This document shows, piece by piece, positions 26,231 to 34,138 of a stretch of 64,000 bases of DNA. Source of the DNA: Saccharothrix australiensis (lineage in GTDB: Bacteria; Actinomycetota; Actinomycetes; Mycobacteriales; Pseudonocardiaceae); assembly GCF_003634935.1 (NCBI RefSeq), contig NZ_RBXO01000001.1:1761501-1825500 (forward strand), written 5' to 3'. The position numbers were made by a program, and so were the translations under genes. The notes below the pieces were generated by a model. It had not been told where the DNA came from, ran no database searches, and saw only the letters and a list, made by a program, of their open reading frames with translations. How positions within the stretch are numbered: the stretch's first letter is position 1; every line of letters begins with the position of its first letter.

Positions 26231-27313
26231 TCACTTCTTGTCGAGTCCGGCGGTGTCCACGGTCGGCTTGCCCGCGGCCGAGAGCACCTTGTTCAGCAGC
26301 GTGAAGTCCACGAGCCCGGCCACGTCCGCGGCCTCCTTGGCGACGCCCGCGGCGACCGCGTCCTGCGCCAGCCGCGGGAACGCCTTGGCCTGCGGGTCCA
26401 TCGTCAGCTCGATGTGGTCGAACGCCCGGTCGAGCACCGGTTCGCCGAGCGACTTCCCGGTCAGCGCCTTCAGCGCGCCGTTCACGACCTGCTTGGCCTC
26501 GGCCTTGTTGCCCTGCGCGAAGTCGGTGGCCGCGAGGTGGCCGCGCAGCAGCTGCTCCACGGTCTCGGGGTGGTCGCGCAGGAACTCGGTGCGCACGACC
26601 AGCACCGTGGTCGGGAACCGGCCGCCCTCCCACAGGGACTCCTCGTCCAGCAGCACCTTCGCGCCCGCGTCCAGCACCAGCCGCGACGACCACGGCTCGG
26701 GCGCCCACGCGCCCTGCACGTCGCCCTTGCGGAACAGGTCGAGCGACTGCGCGTTCTCCGTGTTGGTCACGTTGACCTGCTCGGGCGCGGTGCCGATGCC
26801 CAGCTTCTGGTCCGACAGCCACTTCTTCAGCGCCACGTCCTGCGTGTTGCCCAGCTGCGGGGTGGTGACGACCTTGCCCTTGAGGTCCGCCGCCGAGCCG
26901 ATCTCCGGCTTGACCACGAGCTGCGCGCCGCCCGACGTCGCGCCGGCCACCAGCCGGATCGCCTCGCCCTTGGACTTGGCGTAGGCGTTGATGACCGGGC
27001 CGGACCCGATGAACGTCGCGTCCAGCGACTCGCCCAGCAGCGCGTTCACCGCGTCGGGACCGGCGTTGAACGTCTGCGTGGTGAGCTTGGTGTTGCCCAG
27101 CTCCTTGGCGAACAGGCCCTTGTCGACGCCGATCAGGGCGGCGGCGTGGGTGACGTTGGGGAAGTAGCCCAGCCGCACCTCGGCGGCCGGGCCCTTGCCC
27201 CCGGTGGGTCCGGCGGCGGTGTCGCCACCGCCCGCCCGTGAGCACGCGGCGAGCGCGAGCAAAGCGGTCAGTGCGGCCAGTGACTTGGTCAGGGTTCTGC
27301 GCTGGGTGCTCAC
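26231..27313 (-). CDS. ABC transporter substrate-binding lipoprotein (SsuA/TauA type)
   Basis: 360 residues. A lipoprotein signal peptide ends in the lipobox LAAC (Cys near residue 24), followed by the NMT1/SsuA-like domain (VRLGYFPNVTHAAALIGVDKGLFAKEL; FIGSGPVINAYAKSKG). Close relatives bind sulfonates or sulfate esters. Its location in the cysteine operon supports a sulfur ligand (inference). GTG 27313 is the start and the ribosome site is weak. Confidence 0.9.
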   Translation of the reverse strand: MSTQRRTLTKSLAALTALLALAACSRAGGGDTAAGPTGGKGPAAEVRLGYFPNVTHAAALIGVDKGLFAKELGNTKLTTQTFNAGPDAVNALLGESLDATFIGSGPVINAYAKSKGEAIRLVAGATSGGAQLVVKPEIGSAADLKGKVVTTPQLGNTQDVALKKWLSDQKLGIGTAPEQVNVTNTENAQSLDLFRKGDVQGAWAPEPWSSRLVLDAGAKVLLDEESLWEGGRFPTTVLVVRTEFLRDHPETVEQLLRGHLAATDFAQGNKAEAKQVVNGALKALTGKSLGEPVLDRAFDHIELTMDPQAKAFPRLAQDAVAAGVAKEAADVAGLVDFTLLNKVLSAAGKPTVDTAGLDKK

Positions 27314-27335
27314 GGGGGCGGTGGCCTTTCTCGGG

Positions 27336-28676
27336 TCAGGGACCGGGGGAGACGAGGGCGTGGCTGTCGGTCGGCGCGCTGCCGCCGCCCTCGGTGGCGG
27401 CGGTCACGCCGTCGGGCACCGGCAGCGGCGCACCGACCAGGCCGGCGGCCAGCGTGCCGCCGTCCGAGGCGTCGATGACCAGGAAGGCGCCGGTGCGGCG
27501 GTCGTGGGTGTAGTCGTCGACGGGAACGGGTTCGGCCGTGCGCACCACGACCTGGCCGATCTCGTTCAGGGCGAGGGAATCCGGGCTGCCGGTGCGGCCG
27601 AGCCGCTGCTCGTCGAACCGGTTGCGCAGCTCGGTGACGATGGCCTGGACGGTGCGGGTGCCGTGCTTGACCAGCACGCGCGCGCCGGGCAGCAGCGGCT
27701 TCTCGGCCAGCCAGCACAGCGTGGCCTCGAACTCGTCGGTGACCCTCGGCGGCGTGCCGCCCGCGATCAGGTCGCCGCGCGAGATGTCCAGGTCGTGCTC
27801 CAGCAGCAGGGTCACGGACTGCCCGGCGGCGGCCTCGTCCAGCGGGCCGTCGGCGGTGTCGATCCCCGTGACGGTGCTGCGCAGGCCCGAGGGCAGCACG
27901 GCGACCGGGTCGCCGACGCGCACGGTGCCGGCGGCGACCTGGCCCGCGTAGCCGCGGTAGTCGGGGAACTCGGCGGTGCGCGGGCGGATCACGTACTGCA
28001 CGGGGAAGCGGAGCGGCGCGTCGTGCGGGTCCGCCTCCACGGGCACGTTCTCCAGGTGCTCCAACAGGGTCGGCCCGGTGTACCAGGGGGTGCGGTCCGA
28101 GCGCTCCACCACGTTGTCACCCGCCAGGGCGGACAGCGGGATGCCGACGACGGCGTCCCCGGGGAACCCGAGCGCGGTGGCGTGGGCGGTGAACTCCGCG
28201 GCGATGCGGGAGAACACGGCCTCGTCGTACCCGACCAGGTCGATCTTGTTCACCGCCAGCACCAGCCGCGGCACGCCCAGCAGCGCGAGCACGGCGGCGT
28301 GGCGGCGGGTCTGCTCGACCACGCCCTTGCGGGCGTCCACCAGCAGCACGCCCAGCTGGGCCGTGGACGCGCCGGTCACCGTGTTGCGCGTGTACTGCAC
28401 GTGGCCCGGCGTGTCGGCCAGCACGAACGACCGGTTCGGCGTCGCGAAGTACCGGTACGCGACGTCGATGGTGATGCCCTGCTCGCGTTCCGAGCGCAGG
28501 CCGTCCACCAGCAGCGACAGGTCCGGTGTGGCCAGACCGCGGTCGGCGCTGGCGCGGTGCACGGCGTCCAGGGTGTCGGCGAGCACGGACTTGGTGTCGT
28601 AGAGCAGCCTGCCGACGAGCGTGGACTTCCCGTCGTCCACGCTGCCCGCGGTCGCCAGCCTCAACAGGTCGCTCAT
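27336..28676 (-). CDS. cysN: Sulfate adenylyltransferase subunit 1 (GTPase)
   Basis: 446 residues. EF-Tu-like GTPase: GSVDDGKSTLVGRLLYD (G1), REQGITIDVAYRYF (G2), DTPGHVQYT (G3), NKIDLVGYD (G4), then two beta-barrel domains. With CysD it makes adenosine 5'-phosphosulfate (APS), coupling GTP hydrolysis to sulfate activation. No APS-kinase (CysC) domain is fused. It starts directly after the cysD stop (TAG-ATG). Confidence 0.95.
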   Translation of the reverse strand: MSDLLRLATAGSVDDGKSTLVGRLLYDTKSVLADTLDAVHRASADRGLATPDLSLLVDGLRSEREQGITIDVAYRYFATPNRSFVLADTPGHVQYTRNTVTGASTAQLGVLLVDARKGVVEQTRRHAAVLALLGVPRLVLAVNKIDLVGYDEAVFSRIAAEFTAHATALGFPGDAVVGIPLSALAGDNVVERSDRTPWYTGPTLLEHLENVPVEADPHDAPLRFPVQYVIRPRTAEFPDYRGYAGQVAAGTVRVGDPVAVLPSGLRSTVTGIDTADGPLDEAAAGQSVTLLLEHDLDISRGDLIAGGTPPRVTDEFEATLCWLAEKPLLPGARVLVKHGTRTVQAIVTELRNRFDEQRLGRTGSPDSLALNEIGQVVVRTAEPVPVDDYTHDRRTGAFLVIDASDGGTLAAGLVGAPLPVPDGVTAATEGGGSAPTDSHALVSPGP

Positions 28677-29612
28677 CTAGAAGTAGCCCTCCCGCTTGCG
28701 GTCCTCCATGGCGGCTTCCGACAGCCGGTCGTCGGCGCGCGTCGCGCCGCGCTCGGTCAACCGGGACGCGGCGACCTCCGCGATCACGGCCTCGATGTCG
28801 GCGGCGTCGGACTCCACCGCGCCGGTGCACGAGCCGTCGCCGACGGTGCGGTAGCGCACGGTCTTGGTCACCAGCTCCTCACCTCCGCGGGGTCCGCCCC
28901 AGGGGCCTTCGGCCAGCCACATCCCGTCGCGGAGGTAGACCTCGCGCCGGTGCGCGTAGTAGATCGACGGCAATTCGATCCCCTCTCGCGCGATGTAGTG
29001 CCAGACGTCCAGCTCGGTCCAGTTCGACAGCGGGAATACCCGCACATGTTCCCCCGGGCGGTGCCTTCCGTTGTAGAGGTTCCACAATTCGGGACGCTGG
29101 CGCCGCGGCTCCCACTGCCCGAAGGCGTTGCGCAGGCTGAAAATGCGCTCCTTGGCGCGGGCGCGCTCCTCGTCCCGGCGTCCACCGCCGAAAACGGCGT
29201 CGAATTTGTGAGTGGTGATCGCGTCCAACAATGGAACGGTCTGCAATGGATTCCGCGTGCCGTCGGGGCGTTCCGCGAGCCGGCCGTCGTCCAGGTAGTC
29301 CTGGACCCGTGCGACCTCCAGCCGCAGCCCGTGCCGCGCCACCACGCGGTCGCGGAACTCGATGACCTCCTCGAAATTGTGGCCGGTGTCCACGTGCAGC
29401 AGCGGGAACGGGACCGGGGCCGGCCAGAACGCCTTCACGGCGAGGTGCAGCAGCAGCGTGGAGTCCTTGCCGCCGGAGAACAGGATCACCGGCCGGTCGA
29501 ACTCGCCCGCCACCTCGCGGAAGATGTGGATCGCCTCGGATTCGAGGCGCTCCAACGTGTCCAGCGGCGATGTTCGCGCACCCGAACCGGTGCGCAGGTC
29601 TTCGACAGTCAT
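28677..29612 (-). CDS. cysD: Sulfate adenylyltransferase subunit 2
   Basis: 311 residues of the PP-loop ATP pyrophosphatase type: PVILFSGGKDSTLLLHLAVKAF, then VDTGHNFEEVIEFRDR, FGGGRRDEERARAKER and SNWTELDVWHYI. It catalyses the adenylyl transfer to sulfate with CysN. ATG 29612 overlaps the cysH stop (ATGA). A stretch around 28960-29260 has clearly more A/T at third codon positions than the flanks. Confidence 0.95.
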   Translation of the reverse strand: MTVEDLRTGSGARTSPLDTLERLESEAIHIFREVAGEFDRPVILFSGGKDSTLLLHLAVKAFWPAPVPFPLLHVDTGHNFEEVIEFRDRVVARHGLRLEVARVQDYLDDGRLAERPDGTRNPLQTVPLLDAITTHKFDAVFGGGRRDEERARAKERIFSLRNAFGQWEPRRQRPELWNLYNGRHRPGEHVRVFPLSNWTELDVWHYIAREGIELPSIYYAHRREVYLRDGMWLAEGPWGGPRGGEELVTKTVRYRTVGDGSCTGAVESDAADIEAVIAEVAASRLTERGATRADDRLSEAAMEDRKREGYF

Positions 29613-30310
29613 CCGTGCAACCCGCATTCCGTCTTCGCCAGGCCCGCCCACCGGCCGCTGCGCGGGTCCGCGCCCGGCAGCGGCTTGGCGGTGCACGGTG
29701 CACACCCGATGGAGGGATAACCCGCCTGCACCAACGGGTTCTCCAGAATCCCGTGTTCCGCGATGTAGGCGTTGAACTCGTCGTCGGACCACGCGGCGAT
29801 GGGGTTGACCTTCACCAGCCCGTTGCGGTCGTCCCACTGCACGACGGGCGTGTTGGCCCGCGTCGGCGCGTCGACCCTGCGCACACCCGTCACCCAGGCG
29901 TCGTAGTTCGCCAGCGTCCGCCGCAGCGGGACGACCTTGCGCAGGTGGCAGCACCGGCTCGGGTCGGTCCGGTTCAGCGGGCCGAACTCGCGCTCCTGGT
30001 CGGCGACCGACTGCTCGGCGGCGGCGTCGACGATGCGCACCTCCGGGTAGACCAGGTCGACCGCGTCGCGCGTGCCGATGGTCTCGGCGAAGTGGTAACC
30101 GGTTTCCAGGAACAGCACCTCGACGTCCGGCTTCACCTTGGCGGCCAGGTCGATCAGCACGGCGTCCTGCATGTTCGACGCGACGATCCAGCTCTCGCCG
30201 AACGTCCGGGCGGTCCACGCGAGCGCTTCGTCGGCGGTGGCGTCAGCCAACTCGACCGAAGCGGCCCGCGCGATCACCTTCAGCTCCTCGACCTTGGTCG
30301 GGGCGGTCAT
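29609..30310 (-). CDS. cysH: APS reductase (CysH family, 4Fe-4S type)
   Basis: 233 residues. PP-loop region SWIVASNMQDAVLIDLAAKV and LFLETGYHF; iron-sulfur cysteines RCCHLRKVVPL and SIGCAPCTAKP; C-terminal catalytic Cys in KTECGLHG. The CC...CxxC set marks the assimilatory APS-reducing form rather than the cluster-free PAPS form, in agreement with the lack of cysC in the operon. It reduces APS to sulfite with thioredoxin. ATG 30310 overlaps the zinc-ribbon gene stop and follows AGGAGGTG. Confidence 0.94.
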   Translation of the reverse strand: MTAPTKVEELKVIARAASVELADATADEALAWTARTFGESWIVASNMQDAVLIDLAAKVKPDVEVLFLETGYHFAETIGTRDAVDLVYPEVRIVDAAAEQSVADQEREFGPLNRTDPSRCCHLRKVVPLRRTLANYDAWVTGVRRVDAPTRANTPVVQWDDRNGLVKVNPIAAWSDDEFNAYIAEHGILENPLVQAGYPSIGCAPCTAKPLPGADPRSGRWAGLAKTECGLHG

Positions 30311-30465
30311 CGCTGCACCTCCTGAGGAAGGTTGAGACCCACGAACTTCACGGTGAACACGCGGCGGCAGGAGGCGCACAGCCACGAGTGGCTCGGCTCC
30401 TCCTGCGGCCTGAGGTCCTCGTCACCGCAATAGGGGCAGTAGAACGGGGTGGCCCGCTCGCTCAT
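30307..30465 (-). CDS. Small zinc-ribbon protein in the sulfur operon, 52 aa
   Basis: MSERATPFYCPYCGDEDLRP begins the protein; CPYC and CASC form a four-Cys zinc ribbon around SHSWL. Very strong ribosome site (GAGGAGGAG). It overlaps cysH by 4 nt and follows the sulfite reductase gene by about 90 nt. Small proteins of this kind are common between sir and cysH in actinobacteria; the role is unknown (perhaps metal delivery or a reductase partner, inference). Confidence 0.85.
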   Translation of the reverse strand: MSERATPFYCPYCGDEDLRPQEEPSHSWLCASCRRVFTVKFVGLNLPQEVQR

Positions 30466-30556
30466 CGTCGCTCCTCCTCGGACGCCGACGCGATCGCCCG
30501 TCCGGGCCAGGTTTCCGACGTTCCGGACGACACCCGGTTGGCCCACGACGATCGGC

Positions 30557-32239
30557 TCACTTCAAGTCCGCTTCATCCGCGCGCGCGACCCACTGCGCGA
30601 ACCGCTCGTCGTCCGCGCGCCCCGCAAGGAAGTTCCGTACCACGCGCTCGACGTAGTCGGACAGCTCGGCGGCGGTCACCTTGTGGCCGCGCAACTTCCG
30701 GCCGAACCCGGCGTCCAGGCCGAGCCCGCCGCCCAGGTGCACCTGGAAGCCCTCCACCTGGTTGCCGTCCGCGTCGGTGACGATCTGGCCCTTGAGTCCG
30801 ATGTCGGCGGTCTGGACGCGGGCGCACGAGTTCGGGCAACCGTTGATGTGCACGGAGATCGGGGCCGTCACGCCCGACACGACGTCCGCCAGCCGCGACT
30901 CCAGCGCGGCCACCAGCTCGACCGCGCGCGCCTTGGTCTCGACGATGGCGAGCTTGCAGAACTCGATGCCGGTGCACGCCATCACGCCGCGCCGCCACGG
31001 CGACGGCTCGGTCTGGAGTCCCAGCTCCGCCAGGTCCGCCTGGAGCCCCTTGACCTCGGACTCGGGCACGTCCAGCACGATCAGCTTCTGCTGCGGCGTC
31101 AGGCGCACCCGGCCCGAACCGGCGCGGTCCACCGCCTTCGCGACCTCCACCAGCGTGGAGCCCGAGACGCGGCCGGCGATCGGCGCCGCGCCGACGTAGC
31201 ACAGGCCGTCCTTCTGCCGGTGCACGCCGATGTGGTCGTGCGGCACGGCGGGCACCGCGGGCGCCGGGCCGTCGAGCAGCTTCCGGCCGAGGTACTCGTC
31301 CTCCAGCACCTGGCGGAACTTCTCCGCGCCCCAGTCGGCGACCAGGAACTTCAGCCGCGCCCGGTGCCGCAGGCGGCGGTAGCCGTAGTCGCGGAAGACG
31401 CTGATCACGCCCTCCCACACGGCGGGCACCTCGGCGAGCGGCACCCACGCGCCCAGCCGCTGGGCGATCATCGGGTTGGTGGACAGCCCGCCGCCGACCC
31501 ACAGGTCGAAACCCGGACCGTGTTCCGGGTGGACGACGCCGACGAACGCGACGTCGTGGATCTCGTGCGCCACGTCCGGCAGGCCCGAGATGGCGGTCTT
31601 GAACTTGCGCGGCAGGTTCGCGAACCGGGGGTCGCCGATGTAGCGGCGCAGGATCTCCTCGATCGCGGGCGTGCCGTCGACGACCTCGTCCTCGGCGATG
31701 CCCGCGACCGGCGAGCCGAGCACGACGCGCGGGCTGTCGCCGCACGCCTCCATCGTGGTCAGGCCGGCGTCCTCCAGCTTCCGCCAGATCGTCGGCACGT
31801 CCTCGATGCGGATCCAGTGGTACTGGATGTTCTGCCGGTCGGTGATGTCGGCGGTGTCGCGCGCGTAGGTCTGCGACAGCTCGCCGATCAGGGCGAGCTG
31901 CGCCGTGGTCAGCCGGCCGCCGTCGATGCGGACGCGCAGCATGAAGTACTCGTCGTCCAGCTCCTCCGGCTCCAGGGTGGCCGTGCGACCGCCGTCGATG
32001 CCGGGCTTGCGCTGGGTGTAGAGCCCGTACCAGCGGAAGCGCCCGCGCAGGTCCGCCGGGTCGATCGAGGCGAACCCGCCGGCGGCGTAGATGTTCTCGA
32101 TCCGGGCGCGGACGTTGAGCGGGTTGTCGTCCTTCTTGCTCCGCTCGTTGGGGTTGAGCGGCTCGCGGTAGCCCAGCGCCCACTGCCCCTCACCTCGGCG
32201 TTGCTTGGCACGCTGAGGCGTCGTCGTAGGGGGGACCAT
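30557..32239 (-). CDS. sir: Ferredoxin-dependent sulfite reductase (SirA/NirA family)
   Basis: 560 residues, two nitrite/sulfite-reductase repeats. Siroheme-[4Fe-4S] cysteines: ACTGIEFCKLA and NGCPNSCARVQ. Substrate-side basic residues appear in KFKTAISGLPD. Tyr74 (WYGLYTQRK) and Cys166 (TTMEACGDSPR) are 92 residues apart, the same spacing I recall for the covalently linked Tyr69-Cys161 pair of M. tuberculosis NirA. It reduces sulfite to sulfide with six electrons from ferredoxin. ATG 32239 follows GGAGGACGAGG. The gene opens the operon, behind a leader peptide. Confidence 0.94.
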   Translation of the reverse strand: MVPPTTTPQRAKQRRGEGQWALGYREPLNPNERSKKDDNPLNVRARIENIYAAGGFASIDPADLRGRFRWYGLYTQRKPGIDGGRTATLEPEELDDEYFMLRVRIDGGRLTTAQLALIGELSQTYARDTADITDRQNIQYHWIRIEDVPTIWRKLEDAGLTTMEACGDSPRVVLGSPVAGIAEDEVVDGTPAIEEILRRYIGDPRFANLPRKFKTAISGLPDVAHEIHDVAFVGVVHPEHGPGFDLWVGGGLSTNPMIAQRLGAWVPLAEVPAVWEGVISVFRDYGYRRLRHRARLKFLVADWGAEKFRQVLEDEYLGRKLLDGPAPAVPAVPHDHIGVHRQKDGLCYVGAAPIAGRVSGSTLVEVAKAVDRAGSGRVRLTPQQKLIVLDVPESEVKGLQADLAELGLQTEPSPWRRGVMACTGIEFCKLAIVETKARAVELVAALESRLADVVSGVTAPISVHINGCPNSCARVQTADIGLKGQIVTDADGNQVEGFQVHLGGGLGLDAGFGRKLRGHKVTAAELSDYVERVVRNFLAGRADDERFAQWVARADEADLK

Positions 32240-32259
32240 CCTCGTCCTCCGGGGTTCGG

Positions 32260-32324
32260 GGCGCCGGTGCGCGTGGGAGTCCCGGTGGATCGGTGGTCGG
32301 GGGCCCGTCAGCGCACCCGGCGCC
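32260..32324 (-). promoter_or_regulatory. Long hairpin in the sir leader, possible attenuator
   Basis: GGCGCCGGTGCGC (32260-32272) pairs with GCGCACCCGGCGCC (32311-32324), 13 bp with a single bulge, between the leader-peptide stop and the sir ribosome site (32246-32250). Formation could depend on ribosome progress through the leader peptide. Confidence 0.5.
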
Positions 32325-32350
32325 GACAGGATCGAAAAGTCGGGCGCGGG

Positions 32351-32437
32351 TTATGCCGAAGGACGGCACATCGCGCTGGAGACACGACGGAAGTCGACGT
32401 GGCGGCGAACCACCAGGCGCACTCCGTTCGAGGTCAT
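32351..32437 (-). CDS. 28-residue leader peptide upstream of the sulfur operon
   Basis: Minus strand ATG at 32437 to TAA at 32351-32353. The peptide ends RRHVDFRRVSSAMCRPSA, closely matching the actinobacterial 'putative leader peptide' pattern (RRHVDLxRVSSAxCR) found before sulfur-assimilation genes. The single Cys codon near the end is where a ribosome would pause when cysteinyl-tRNA is scarce. It stops 111 nt before the sir start, with a hairpin in between. Too short for ordinary gene finding. Confidence 0.85.
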   Translation of the reverse strand: MTSNGVRLVVRRHVDFRRVSSAMCRPSA

Positions 32438-32512
32438 GGCAGTCAGCGTGCCACGCGTCCACCCCGTGGTCCACCGCCATCCGCATCCTGGGACGACCCC
32501 GCGGTGCTGCTA

Positions 32513-32636
32513 GAACCCCCACTGCTCTCCCTGGAGCCCCCGCCCCTCTCCCTCCCTCGCCCACTCCAGCTCCCTCCTTCGCCCACTCCAGCTCCCTCCC
32601 TCTCTCCGCTCCCTATCCCGCCCCCGCGCCGCGAGG
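32513..32636 (+). other. Polypyrimidine tract (purine-rich on the minus strand)
   Basis: Long run of C/T with few purines, including a direct repeat of GCCCACTCCAGCTCCCTCC. Together with 32438-32512 it contains no gene; the sir/leader promoter probably lies at its left edge. Confidence 0.6.
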
Positions 32637-32770
32637 CCGCCGTCGGGTTGTCGCGCCTCATTTCCCGCCGATCACGCTTTTAGATCGGCGGGAAATCAGG
32701 CGCGACGGCCCGACCACAGGGCGGCCGAGCCGCCGCGACGGAGGAGCGGCAAATTCAACACAGCTCTACG
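32637..32770 (-). repeat. Single copy of the hairpin repeat, reverse orientation (locus 2)
   Basis: Read on the minus strand it starts CTGTGTTGAATTTGCC and keeps CGGCTCGGCCGCC and ACGGCGGCCTCGC. Its hairpin has 24-nt arms (32650-32673, 32683-32706; one mismatch) around the loop TAAAAGCGT, matching GAA(A/G)AGCGT of the other loci. Arm sequences beyond GCCGATC differ but remain paired. Confidence 0.8.
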
Positions 32771-32785
32771 CCTGTGTCACCGCTC

Positions 32786-32920
32786 CCGCCCTGACCCAGT
32801 CGCCCTCGCCCCTCCGACCCCTCGCCCCTCCGACCCCTCGCTCCGCCGACCCCTCCCACCTCTCACTCCGCCCACCCCTCCCTCCGGTCCTGCCTCACAC
32901 CCCCGTACCGCACACTGGGT
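32786..32920 (+). other. Second polypyrimidine tract before hemW
   Basis: C/T-rich with repeated CGCCCCTCCGACCCCT units. It ends at the hemW promoter-like CACACT (7 nt before ATG 32924). No gene is seen in 32771-32923. Confidence 0.55.
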
Positions 32921-32923
32921 GTC

Positions 32924-34138
32924 ATGCCTTCCGCGTTGCCGACCGGTGAACCCGCGCCCCCGGACGGTTCACTGCCCGTGACCGCCCTCCAGGGCCTCGG
33001 CACGCGCCCGTTCGGCGTCTACGTGCACGTCCCGTTCTGCGCGACCCGGTGCGGCTACTGCGACTTCAACACCTACACCGCCGGTGAGCTGGGCACTTCG
33101 GCGTCGCCCTCCTCGTGGCTGGAGGGGCTGCGCCGCGAACTCGACCTGGCCGCGGCGGTGCTGGGTGCACCGCCTGCCGCGGACACCGTGTTCGTCGGCG
33201 GTGGCACTCCGTCGCTGCTGGGCGCGGACGGCTTGGCCGACGTGCTGGCCGCGGTCCGGTCGTCGTTCGGCTTGGCCGACGGCGCGGAGGTCACCACCGA
33301 GTCCAACCCCGAGTCGACGTCGCCGGGGTTCTTCGCCGCCATCCGTGACGCGGGTTACACGCGGGTGTCGCTGGGTATGCAGTCGGCGGCCCGGCACGTG
33401 CTCGCCGTGCTGGACCGGGCGCACACGCCGGGACGCCCGCCGGAGGCGGCCCGAGAGGCCCGCGCGGCCGGGTTCGACCACGTGAACCTGGACCTCATCT
33501 ACGGCACGCCCGGCGAGACCGCGGACGACCTGCGCGCCTCGCTGGACGCCGTGCAGGAGGCGGGCGTGGACCACGTGTCGGCCTACGCGCTGATCGTGGA
33601 GGAGGGCACCGCGCTGGCACGCCGGGTCCGGCGCGGCGAGCTGCCGATGCCCGACGACGACGTGCTGGCCGACAAGTACGAGCTGATCGACGCCGCGCTG
33701 ACCGCCCGGGGCCTGCGCTGGTACGAGGTGTCGAACTGGGCGGCCGGCCCGGCGTCGGTGTGCCGGCACAACGTCCTCTACTGGCGGGGCGCGGACTGGT
33801 GGGGCGCCGGGCCGGGCGCGCACAGCCACGTCGGCGGCGTCCGCTGGTGGAACGTCAAGCACCCGGCCAAGTACAGCGAACTGCTGGCCGCCGGCCGCTC
33901 GCCCGCCGCCGGCCGCGAGGTGCTGTCCGCCGACGACCGCCGGGTGGAGCGCGTCCTGCTGGAGCTGCGCCTGGCCGAGGGGCTGCCGGTCGACGTGCTC
34001 GACGCCGGCGGCCGGGCGGAGGCGAAGACCGCGGCGGCGGACGGCCTGCTGGACCCCGACGCGCTCGCCGCCGGCCGCTGCGTGCTCACCGACCGGGGCA
34101 GGCTGCTCGCCGACGCCGTGGTCCGCAGGCTCACCTGA
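32924..34138 (+). CDS. hemW: HemW-like radical SAM protein (coproporphyrinogen oxidase-like)
   Basis: 404 residues. The radical-SAM cluster motif is FCATRCGYCDFNTY (CxxxCxxC), followed by FVGGGTPSLLG, ESNPEST, RVSLGMQSAARHVL and NLDLIYGTPGET. The C-terminal HemW domain ends AKTAAADGLLD...GRLLADAVVR. HemW is a heme chaperone rather than a true HemN, and lacks HemN-specific extra residues. It overlaps the convergent GNAT gene by 8 nt. Confidence 0.93.
   Translation: MPSALPTGEPAPPDGSLPVTALQGLGTRPFGVYVHVPFCATRCGYCDFNTYTAGELGTSASPSSWLEGLRRELDLAAAVLGAPPAADTVFVGGGTPSLLGADGLADVLAAVRSSFGLADGAEVTTESNPESTSPGFFAAIRDAGYTRVSLGMQSAARHVLAVLDRAHTPGRPPEAAREARAAGFDHVNLDLIYGTPGETADDLRASLDAVQEAGVDHVSAYALIVEEGTALARRVRRGELPMPDDDVLADKYELIDAALTARGLRWYEVSNWAAGPASVCRHNVLYWRGADWWGAGPGAHSHVGGVRWWNVKHPAKYSELLAAGRSPAAGREVLSADDRRVERVLLELRLAEGLPVDVLDAGGRAEAKTAAADGLLDPDALAAGRCVLTDRGRLLADAVVRRLT

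Noticed and set aside
23831..32437. Horizontally acquired island
   Set aside because: The operon has host-like codon use (except a patch in cysD), standard actinobacterial content and no mobility genes.
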